A stretch of 64,000 nt of DNA, from NCBI GenBank assembly GCA_007922225.1, contig ML679941.1, forward strand, positions 54,709,849-54,773,848, given 5' to 3'. Below the pieces are notes generated by a model that saw nothing but the letters and a program-made list of their open reading frames with translations, did not search any database and was not told the DNA's origin. Source of the stretch: Emydura subglobosa. Taxonomy: Eukaryota > Chordata > Testudines > Chelidae. This document shows, in pieces, positions 12,522-20,500 of this stretch. The stretch's first letter is position 1, and each line of letters starts with the position of its first letter. The position numbers and the translations under genes are program-made.

Positions 12522-13501
12522 TTTTTATACTGCTCCCTAGTCATCTGACCAACTTTTCTTTTTCCAGTGACGGCTATCAGAAACCTAGTAGCTACTAGCA
12601 GTTGACAGATACATTCTTCATTTCCTTTTATGTGACTACTTCTGCTAGGGAGTCCCAGGGGGATTACCAAAGGATGATTTGGTAGTAAATATCCAACAAT
12701 TTGTGATATAAGGTTATGAATTGTATCCCACCACTCTCTAATGACTGAACATGTCCATCCTATATGCACAAAATCTCTTCTTTCACCAAAGTTTCTCCAA
12801 CATTTATCCCCATTAAATTGCTATATATATTTTTAAAAATATATATTTATATATTTATTTATATATTTATATGTATTTATATTTATATTTATTTATATTT
12901 ATATATTTATAAAAAATTTTGAAAAGTATTTTGGGGTGTTTAAAACTGCCTGGAGGATTTTAGTCTGAGCACAGGGTGGGGCTAGAGATAAGTGTGGAGG
13001 TTTTTTGAAAAGTATTTTTTTTAAAGTTTGAGCACCTGGTCATATGTTTTAAAAGTTGGTGGGTCTAGGGGTAGAGATAGTTATGGTTGGGCGGATTTTA
13101 TTGCACATTTTGGTTTTGGGGCCTAGTGGCAAACTAGGATACAGTAGGGTAAAATCAATGTTTGCTGTACAGACTGAAATAGATATTTTTAAATAGCATG
13201 GAAAGATTAAAGCCAACGAGTATTTTATTTTAAAAGCTGATAAAACCATTTTATAATAATGTTGTTTTTGCTGTACAGTACGGTCAAAACATGAAAGAAC
13301 TTTAAACCTAGGGTAAACAAGATCAAAAGAAAAAGGAAAGAGGAAAATTCACCACTGTTAGCGACTGACAGAGAGATGAAGTCCAGTAAATATATTTGTT
13401 TATGTGCTTTTTATTTTAAACAAATATGTAGCTGGTGTGGTAAAGTTACATTTTCTAAAAATGTTATATTTGACACTAAATTGGAACATTTGTTTTCCTA
13501 A
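12522..13501. other. AT-rich non-coding DNA between CR1 and the viral element
   Basis: No gene is recognised. The part nearest 13501 may belong to the 5' side of the viral element, but nothing in it is diagnostic. Confidence 0.4.
12820..12920. repeat. AT-rich simple repeat (TATTTATA)n
   Basis: About 100 bp of alternating TATTTA, TATATA and TTTATA units, interrupted by a short A-rich stretch. Confidence 0.85.
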
Positions 13502-13789
13502 TCAGGCACGGCCTGCTTTCCTGACGCTGTTGTAGTTGTAGTTCCAAGGACACCTTCAAAGAACCAGAAATCTTCTCCAAGGCCGTTAACGACAACGCCA
13601 GCTCAAAACAGCAGAGGAGCCCAGATGAAGCAACAGGAAAGTCCCGAGCTCAGATATGTCAAGCCCAAGGACTCTGGTAAAAAGCACCAGCACACCTCCA
13701 GTTTCTCAGCAGTCGACACCACACCAAGCCCTGAGATAGCTGTGAGCAAAAACACACACATTCACAAACCCGGAGCACTCGCTCTAGGG
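13502..13789 (+). pseudogene. Upstream coding remnant of the viral element, function unknown
   Basis: An open frame follows a TAA at 13499-13501; the first ATG is at 13625. The product is Ser/Thr/Pro/Lys-rich (for example PRTPSKNQKSSPRP) and looks disordered. The hAT insertion at 13790 interrupts it. Discounting the transposon and one 8-bp target copy, the frame continues in phase at 14145, broken only by a TAA at 14154-14156. It could be the extreme N-terminus of the polymerase ORF or a separate small viral gene. I recognise no domain. Confidence 0.45.
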
Positions 13790-14136
13790 CAGTGTTTCTC
13801 AATTAAATTTGGCCACGGAACCCTTTTGAACTCAATAAATAATTGCGGAACCCCCCAAACTCTTAACAGTATTTTTACATATGGGGCCAAAAAAAAAATG
13901 TCGAAATAAGCAAATTATATACAAACAACTAGGTCAGTGTTTCTCGATTAAATTTCCCCGCGGAACCCTTTAGGCTCCGCGGGGAAATTACACTCATACT
14001 CGATACCCTCCGCCGAAAAATACAGGACATCTTCCCTTTTTCGGAGGCGCGGAGAACAGCTGCTCTCAGCGACGTGATGTCACTTTCTCGTGGAACCCTA
14101 ACAGTGTTCCCGTGGAACCCCAATTGAGAAACACTG
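13790..14136. mobile_element. 347-bp hAT transposon inserted in the viral ORF
   Basis: The terminal repeats CAGTGTTTCTCAATT match their complement at 15 of 15 positions. Both sides are flanked by the identical octamer CTCTAGGG (13782-13789 and 14137-14144), a perfect hAT target duplication. There is no transposase. A second TIR-like start, CAGTGTTTCTCGATT, occurs internally at 13935, so the element may be a composite of two related units. The short frame at 13929-14123 is not a gene. Confidence 0.92.
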
Positions 14137-14156
14137 CTCTAGGGGTTGTGAATTAA

Positions 14157-14471
14157 AAACCAAGGACTGAAAGCTCCTACGATGCTGGGGTATTTGAGAA
14201 TTATTACAAACTAGGTTCCCGCCTCAATACGTCTGATGCAGCTCTTCGTTATTCTAAAAAGATGTGGGAAAAATATGACACATTGTTCAGAGCGCAAATA
14301 GGCGAACATGACGCTTCATTCAGAACGCAAATGGGCGAATATCACACTTCATTCAGAGAGCTGATGGGTGCTTTATTCTCCAGAAACCATGTAAAAATGC
14401 AAAAGCTCTTAATAAATACGCTGAAAAATATTTCAGTTTTCCAGAAGATGGTTCTGAAGCCGCACAGCTAG
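14157..14471 (+). pseudogene. Viral coding remnant with three 11-residue repeats
   Basis: This open frame continues the upstream viral frame after the hAT element. It contains three tandem 11-codon units (14283-14315, 14316-14348, and a shorter one from 14349), reading as variants of SFRTQMGEYHT. The pattern is amphipathic and may form a helix. Near 14390 reading appears to pass to the frame used by the polymerase N-terminal segment, which implies a small indel. It is probably the start of the same polypeptide, but no family domain is recognised. Confidence 0.45.
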
Positions 14472-14473
14472 TC

Positions 14474-15220
14474 ATGAAAAGGGGCACCCGGCCATTAAAG
14501 TGTAATCAAAAAGGGGGACGCCATTTGAGGGATAGACAGATGGCTGCCAAAAAGTTAGGGGCCAGGGTCATTGTAAAAATTTTTAAAAAGGCTAAAGAGG
14601 TGATGAGAAAAAAACAAAAAGAGATGCCCCCTAGTGGAGATTCTCAAACTGGCACGTCTGAGAATGGGGAGGTGGAAACCGACTTGTGGGGTGGTGGTGA
14701 CTCTCTAGGCGGGTCCCTATCTGCTCCCTATGACCCCTTGGAGTCTGACATAGAAGACGGTCCCGTAGAGGAACCCCCAAATGACCTCAGCCCCGATATG
14801 TATATGGAGCGGGTGAGAAGCTGGCAAAGGGAGTTACCTAGATTTAGGGGTTCAGTGTATTGTGAGGAATTTTGTTTTGTCAATCTTGAGCGAATCAGTT
14901 CAGCTAAGCAGGTCATTGAAGCCGTGCACAGGGGCATACAGACGGTTCTCGATGATGTTAATGACAGGCTAGACCCGGACGATTACGTTCAGTTATGTTT
15001 AGAGGGTCGTAATTTAAACAATCCTTTGTTTTTGGTCAGAAGAAATAGGGACCACTTGTCTGCTGAGGATTTCTTAAATCAGGCCTCTAAACTGTTGCAG
15101 AGTAACAGAAAGGTGCATGTCGACAGGACGTTACGCCTCGTTGTGACGGTTGTGAAAAACATGGGCGGGGACAGCCATTGGGTTTTAAATTCTATCCTCA
15201 ACAGTCAAAATCGTCCATAA
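14474..15220 (+). pseudogene. Polymerase N-terminal domain segment
   Basis: A 248-codon open frame. It begins with a Lys/Arg-rich stretch (KKLGARVIVKIFKKAKEVMR), then an acidic Gly/Pro-rich linker (DIEDGPVEEPPNDLSP). It ends with a folded-looking block resembling the N-terminal region of Polinton polymerases: LFLVRRNRDHLSAEDFL, then LLQSNRKVHVDRTLRLVV. The ATG at 14474 is only the first Met; the same frame is open further 5' to about 14390. The TAA at 15218 is a frameshift product, since related coding continues from 15216 in another frame to a stop at 15351. Confidence 0.7.
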
Positions 15221-15490
15221 AAAGAGACAGTGTTTAGTGGACCTGGCTTACACCGGTATCAATATGTGTTTTGTGGGCGGGCTCTTGGCCGTCATGTCCA
15301 AACGCAAACCTACAGGTGCAGAATTGTTAGACGGGGTGAGAAAGTTGCATTAAAAATGGGGTTGGTCAGACCAAAAAAAGGTTATGCTCAGTGACATGGT
15401 GACACTTGAATAGCATTTGCGTATCAACATACAGCTGGTGCTTTACACGACGAAAGGGAGATGGGTTTTTTTTAAAAACGGGGGGGTCCG
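15216..15490 (+). pseudogene. Polymerase linker segment with frame breaks
   Basis: From 15216 to 15350 the frame is open and contains LVDLAYTGINMCFVGGLLA, placed where family members have a conserved stretch before the Cys-rich region. A TAA stands at 15351. Coding resumes in the same frame by 15420 (INIQLVLYTTKGRWVFFKNG), up to a G7 homopolymer at 15480-15486 where reading shifts into the next segment. The part 15354-15419 is poorly conserved. Confidence 0.6.
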
Positions 15491-16453
15491 GTGTACCCCA
15501 AGACATTTTTTATCCTGCTGCACAATGAGCATTACTATGGTGTTTTGGATGTGAAAAGGTTGTTTGGAGCAAAAAATTATTGTGAGTTTTGCCACACTGT
15601 GTTCAGTCATGACCACTCTTGCGGATACCGTTGCTGCCTCTGCTTAAGCGCGATGTGTTCGGACAATCTGGGCAGGCTACTGAGATGTCCTAGCTGCAGA
15701 CTGTATTGTCGGTCCCAAGAGTGTTTTGACGGTCATGCAGAAGCGGCATCCAAAAACCAAGTCGAATGCCAGTCTAAAGCTTTGAGCGATAAATGTCAAT
15801 CTTACGTGGACAAAGAGCATAAATGCAAAAGACGGCCCTGTAAGCAGTGTAATGGTTTCACCATCAGTGGTATAGATGACCACGTGTGTTTTATGGACAG
15901 CATTAGAAAGCCCAAAAAGTCAGAAAAGTATATTTTTTACGATTTTGAGTGCACGCAGGAGACGGGGTTGCACGTGCCCAATTACATTTTTGCTATGTCC
16001 CTAAAGCCGAAGAAATCTTGGGAGTTTAAGGGTGGTGAGTGCCTTTCTAATTTTGTTAAAACCTTTATTAGCAAAAAATTTCAGGGCTACACTTTCATAG
16101 CGCACAATTCCAAAGGTTACGACGCTTATTTTGTCGTCAGGGAGTTACTGAAGGAAAAGATGGGCGTAGAATTGATAACTCAGGGTAGTAAACTGTTGTG
16201 CGTGGAAGTTAAGATTCTGGGTGTCCATTTTATAGATTCTTTAAACTTTCTGCCCATGAAGCTTAGCAAGCTCCCACAGGCTATGGGTTTTGAAGGCTGC
16301 AAAGGGTACTGCCCACATTTTTTCAACACTTTAGAAAACCAAAATTACATGGGACCTGTGCGCAGGGTGGAGCACTACGGCATCGACAGCATGATGCCCC
16401 GGGAAAAAGCAGACTTTCTCGACTGGTACTGGGACCACCAAAACGATGTTTGA
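15491..16453 (+). pseudogene. Polymerase Cys/His-rich region and 3'-5' exonuclease segment
   Basis: A 320-codon open frame with no ATG at its 5' edge, since it enters from a frameshift. It opens with FFILLHNEHYYGVLDVKRLF. Next come many Cys/His pairs (CEFC, CCLC, CPSC, CKQC) that could bind zinc and are typical of Polinton/adintovirus polymerases. Exo I has its Asp at 15941-15943 and Glu at 15947-15949. Exo II, AHNSKGYDAYF, ends with Asp at 16121-16123. The metal-binding acidic residues of both motifs are intact. Reading shifts to the next segment at about 16440-16452. Confidence 0.88.
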
Positions 16454-17609
16454 CTTGCAGAAAGAGCTCATGTATTACTGTCAGCAGAATGTCAAAATTT
16501 TGAGACAGGCCTGTATGCTGTACAGAGAAGAGATCATGAAAATGATGGCCAAGTCAGATGTGGTAGAGAGGGGCTCTGGCACATTCGTGGAGGTGAAATT
16601 GTGTATAGATCCTTTCCAGTACATAACTCTGGCATCTGTGTGCATGGCCATGTATATATTTATGTTTTTAGAGTCTAACACAATAGCCCTTCTCCTGCCC
16701 GACAACTATCACTGGCAGAAAAAGAGATATTCAACCTCATCTAATTAGTGGCTGCTGTATACCGCTCATAAAGAAAATATAGAAATACGTCATGCGTTAC
16801 GGGGCGGGGAGTTACAGGTCGGCCCCTACTTTCTAGACAGTTATGCCATCATTAATGGGGTACGCACGGCCTTTGAGTTTAATGGGTGTATTTTTCACGG
16901 CTGCGTTACCTGCTACCGTGAAAAAGCCCTGAACCGTATGACGGGGACAACTTTCGGGTTTCTTTATTACAAAATGCAGCTCAAGACCGCCTATCTGAAA
17001 AGACTAGGATATATAGTCAGGACTCTTTGGGGACACGAATGGGAGGTGATGATAGAAACGGATAGGGATCTTGCAGATTTCTTAAACGAAGCGCAATTGC
17101 CTCAGCCTCTGATCCCAAGGGATGCTCTTTTTGGGAGTAGGACTAAAGCCATCTCTCTGTATTACAAACCTAACCCCGGTGAAAAAAACTACTATTACGA
17201 TTTTACCAACCAGTACCCTTTCGTAAACAAAACCAAAGAATACCCTATCGGCCACCCCGATATCGTTGGTAACAAATTTGGACCTCTCTCAAATTATTTC
17301 AGAATCGCGAAAATTAAAGTATACACCCCACGAGGGCTCTTTTTCCCATTGTTGCCTGTCAGAGTGGGTGGCAAACTCATGTTCCTGCTACGTCGAACCT
17401 GTGCAGAAACCGAACAGCAGGAAACGTGCACCCACACTGACGAGGAATGGGCCCTCCTGGGGACTTGGTGCACGGTGGAACTGAACGCAGCCGTAGCGAA
17501 GTGGTACGTGGGGGCAAAAATCTACGAAATCTGGCATTTCGAAGAAAAAACTGAAAAACTCTTTTCAGAGTATGTAAAATTACACCTGTGTCAAAAACAA
17601 GAGGCTTAG
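16446..17609 (+). pseudogene. Polymerase segment with late exonuclease region and palm motif A
   Basis: This is one frame interrupted by a TAG at 16746-16748 and ended by a TAG at 17607-17609. It contains LMYYCQQNVKILRQACMLY, then RTAFEFNGC and the HGCVTC segment just before the palm. Motif A, DFTNQYPFVNK, has its catalytic Asp at 17199-17201, followed by EYPIGHPDI. The usual family form is DFTSLYP, so Asn-Gln replaces Ser-Leu. The second TAG falls in a normally conserved EASG-P segment. Confidence 0.88.
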
Positions 17610-18456
17610 GGGTATCCCAGCTGTTGCGCTGATGAGGAAAAGCAAAATAAATACGTTAATGATTTTTACCAGAAAGAAAGCGTGTGTTTACGACCTCACG
17701 AAATCACCGTGAACCCTGCTAAGCGTCAAATCGCTAAACTGTTTTTAAATTCTCTGTGGGGTAAATCCGGACAAAGAACAAACCTTTTCAAGACCAGCAT
17801 CGTGAGACACCCCGATGAACTCTTTGGGTACCTGTTTTCCCCCAATTATGAGGTTTCATCCTGCGGGTTTATCGATGATGAAACAGTGTGCATGTCTTGG
17901 AAGCACGCGAAAGACCGCTACTCAGTCTCCGGCAATACCAACACCTTCATTGCCTGTTTCACCACCGCTTATGCCCGTTTGGAACTGTACGACCTGCTAG
18001 ACAGGTTGCAAGAGCGGTGCCTGTACCACAACACGGACTCGGTGATATTTGTGCAAAGGGAGGGTGATTGGAATCCCCTTCTGGGGGATTATTTAGGGGA
18101 TCTCACAAGGGAAATCCCGCCAGATCAGCACATCACCGAGTTTGTGTCAGCCGGTCCGAAAACATACGGGTACAAGCTGTCGGGAGGAAAGGCCTGCATG
18201 AAAATTAAAGTTATTACCCTGAATGTAGCAAACTGTGAAAAGATCAACTTTGACAGTTTGAAAGATCTGCTCCTGCACTATAGTGCCAGCCTCGGGGAAA
18301 GCACCTCCAAAAAAAATAGCAGTGCAGCAACCCTCTATCGTGAGGAACAAAAAACAGTGGCAAATAGAGACAAAGACCCTTAAGAAAAAGCAAAAAGTCA
18401 CTTACAACAAGAGGGTCCTCAAAGAAGTGTTTAAAACACTGCCTTATGGCTTTTGA
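17610..18456 (+). pseudogene. Polymerase C-terminal palm/thumb segment with motifs B and C
   Basis: The frame is continuous from 17610, with NPAKRQIAKLFLNSLWGKSG (motif B, 17715-17774). Motif C, YHNTDSVIF, is at 18024-18050, followed by a thumb-like region with AGPKTYGYKL. The frame closes at TAA 18381. A shift near 18370 brings in the conserved terminal block KVTYNKRV and LPYGF, ending at TGA 18454-18456. The Asn codon AAC at 18030-18032 stands where GAC would be expected; a single G-to-A change would explain it. Confidence 0.88.
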
Positions 18457-18463
18457 AAAAAAA

Positions 18464-18704
18464 ATGGACATGCAGTGGAAACACCCATTTTCTGTAATTC
18501 TCGTGGGGCTTAGCAACTATGGGAAAAGTTATTTTATAAAAAAACGTGTTGGATAACGCCAAGTGAATGTTGTCTGTCATGCCTGAGAACATCATGTGGT
18601 GTTACAGTTGTTGGCAGCCTCTGTATAAAGAACTGCTCGGCAAATATCCCTTTATCAATTTTGTAGAGGGGATGCCTGATGCTTTTGACGATGACCGCAC
18701 CTGA
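18464..18704 (+). pseudogene. FtsK/A32-type DNA-packaging ATPase, N-terminal remnant
   Basis: Starts with ATG at 18464, eight bases after the polymerase stop, in an A-rich spacer. WKHPFSVILVGLSNYGKSYF includes a Walker A motif (GLSNYGKS, 18506-18529), matching the GPSxxGKS form of Maverick and adintovirus packaging ATPases. An A7-associated frameshift at about 18537-18544 leads to MPENIMWCYSCWQPLY and then FINFVEGMPDAFDDD, the family block between Walker A and B. TGA codons at 18564 and 18702 interrupt it. Walker B is not present; similarity ends at about 18704, leaving roughly 80 of about 200 codons. In a live element it would drive genome packaging into capsids. Confidence 0.82.
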
Positions 18705-18729
18705 CTAACCATCGAGCCCCATCCCGAGT

Positions 18730-19200
18730 GGTGCACCTTTCCCTTCTGGGACAGCCTAAGCCCGCTCCGATTGGCGGAGGGTGCACCCTGCTCCTCCGCA
18801 TGCCCTATTGTGGCCAATCCCGCTCTTGGTGTGAAATGCACGCCGATTGACAGAGGGATTGCACCACCTCTTCCGGTCAGGTGGCCATCTGGGGTCCAGT
18901 CCTGCTCCCGGGGCAAAACCCTCTCCCATGGGTGGGGAGCGGGCGGGAGGAGTTCTCGGAGGGGTTGCACCACCCGCTTCCGATCAGGTGCCCATCTTGA
19001 CCAGGAAGTCATAACCTAAGGCGGGACTGGCTGGGTGGGACTTTCGGTGACAAGCCGGGGCTTAAGGGGCGGGGTGGGGCCTAAGGGGCGGGTCCTCCTG
19101 GGGGTGGGACCAGAAGTCAGGTGACTGGATGGTGTGGGACTTCTGGTGACAGAGGCGGATGAGGCGGGACTTCCGGTGACAGGAGGGCAGGGTATACGTT
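18730..19200. promoter_or_regulatory. GC-rich block of CCAAT, GC-box and ETS-like repeats
   Basis: Dense promoter-type motifs: inverted CCAAT at 18770 (CCGATTGGCGG), CCAAT at 18814, a related CCGATTGAC near 18842, and GC boxes as a direct repeat TAAGGGGCGGG at 19063 and 19082. Three copies of GGGACTT-(T/C)(C/T)-GGTGACA occur at 19037, 19136 and 19166, containing ETS-like ACTTCCGG. A longer repeat, TTGCACCACC followed by CTTCCGGTCAGGTG or CTTCCGATCAGGTG, occurs twice (about 18858 and 18966). Its origin is open: a viral control region, an LTR-like insertion or host DNA. The composition contrasts sharply with the AT-rich flanks. Confidence 0.5.
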
Positions 19201-19384
19201 TGATTGATGGTAGGCCCCTTGTACTACTGTAATTCATATGCACAAAGAAGACAGGGCACGTGACGGGGGTGAGTTGTATGTGAAACCTAAATTCTGGCAT
19301 TTCCTAACTTTTGAGAACTTGAATTTGCAACCTTAAAAACATTCTTTTAACACAGTAGTTTGTATGTAGTATGTGTACAAGCAG

Positions 19385-19412
19385 GCACGCGTGCGCGCAC
19401 ACACGTGTGTGT
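19385..19412. repeat. 28-bp perfect alternating purine-pyrimidine tract
   Basis: GC, AC and GT dinucleotides alternate without interruption (GCACGCGTGCGCGCACACAC and then GTGTGTGT), a strong Z-DNA-type composition. Confidence 0.85.
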
Positions 19413-20404
19413 TATGTATTGTTCTGAGACCCTGGAGTTCCACAGTACAACGGGGTGAATTAAGGACAGAATGGCAACTTTAACTTGGAATTTCCTTGCT
19501 TTTATCAGTTTAATTCAGACCCTGAATGTTATTGCAACATACTGTAGCTTTTTTTATTTAATTAGATTTACATCCCACTCAGTTACCACAGGCTGGTTGG
19601 AAACAGATGTCTGTGTACTTTCTTATGGTCAGCACATTGATGCTGCTACTGGAAAATAGCCAATAAGAAGTTACAAAGAGAGGCCTGCATGTGGCAGCCC
19701 CTTTAGGGGGGGTGAAAATAGTTGAATGTGTTTAAGCATAACATTCATTTGTGAGGCCAGCTGGGCTTGAATATGGTCTTGGAGGCCTCAGGAAAAGCTT
19801 AATTTGTAATCATGTTTTCAGGCTTTCACCATTAATGTGTCCAAAAGATTGAAAAAAGCGGAGCATGACTATCTTAGCAGGCTCAGAATAGTATAACACT
19901 AAATAGGTCTTCTCTGATCTCATGAGCATTAATTTAGAGTTTCAGTTGTTTTCTCGTCATTGTGTGTTTATTTCTTACAGCTGAAATATCACTGTGCCCA
20001 GAGCCTTAAAAATACTATAGCCAGACAGCAAACAGTACGTACACTGTCCTTTGTATGCAGAAGGCAGATCTTTTCAACAATTCCATTGGTGACATTTAAA
20101 TCTGTATAAGTCATTTTACTTATTAGGCAGCCCAATTCAAATATTCCCAATACAGACACCCCCTCAAGGATTCCCTAATGAAGTGAGTACAGTTCTGTTC
20201 CACCTTTCTCAGAAAGCCACATCCATTAAAAGCAAGTGATTTATCACTCGCAACAGTCACTTAAGACAAGTTTTACTAGGTAAATAAAAATAATCTGTCG
20301 AGATGCAAGAAATACTTTAATATTGATTTAGAACTTTTTACGTACATAGTAACAACTGAACTAATGATTACAATGTTCAGTGATACAATGGACCAGTGGT
20401 TTAA

Positions 20405-20500
20405 GACAAGGGCCCAATCTTGTACTCCTTACTCAGACAGAAATCCTACTGACTTCATTGGGACCTTTTTCCTAATTAAGAATTGCAGGGTCAGGTGCTA
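20405..20500. repeat. Old palindromic MITE-like fragment
   Basis: CCCAATCTTGTACTCCTTAC, a central ACTGACTTCATTGGGA and a distal AATTGCAGGGTC are roughly self-complementary. This fits a common sauropsid inverted-repeat element whose middle reads 'cattgacttcaatgg'. Confidence 0.4.

Larger units (their letters stand above)
14391..18456 (+). pseudogene. PolB: Protein-primed family B DNA polymerase (Maverick/Polinton type), disrupted
   Basis: The product would replicate a linear viral or transposon genome from a protein primer. In order the sequence shows an N-terminal domain, a Cys/His-rich region, Exo I (YDFECTQ) and Exo II (AHNSKGYDAYF), a conserved HGCVTC segment before the palm, motif A (DFTNQYPFVNK), motif B (AKLFLNSLWGKSGQR), motif C (YHNTDSVIF) and the terminal LPYGF block before TGA at 18454-18456. 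Lesions: frame changes near 14390, 15216, in the G7 run at 15480-15486, near 16445 and near 18370; in-frame stops at 15351 (TAA), 16746 (TAG) and 17607 (TAG). The length, about 1,300 codons, fits the family. Motif C has Asn where the first Asp of YxDTDS is expected. The gene cannot give a functional enzyme as it stands. Confidence 0.9.
13502..18704 (+). mobile_element. Decayed Maverick/Polinton (adintovirus-like) element
   Basis: A + strand block of virus-derived coding sequence: an upstream unassigned frame, a protein-primed family B DNA polymerase, and eight bases later a packaging-ATPase remnant. This pol-ATPase pairing is characteristic of Maverick/Polinton elements and the related adintoviruses, which integrate in animal genomes. 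No retroviral-type integrase, adenain-like protease, hexon or penton is visible, and no terminal inverted repeats were found, so only part of a 15-20 kb element survives. Several long open stretches remain (248, 320, 223 and 233 codons), so the insertion is not extremely old. Outer limits are set by where coding similarity stops and are approximate. Confidence 0.85.

Noticed and set aside
12820..12920. AT-rich repeated block considered as an origin or CRISPR-like array
   Set aside because: It is a simple low-complexity repeat with no constant repeat/spacer structure, in a vertebrate genome.
16746..17609. Two TAG stops in the viral polymerase considered as programmed readthrough
   Set aside because: Other breaks (frameshifts at homopolymers, TAA at 15351, truncated ATPase) show general decay, so readthrough is not needed to explain them.
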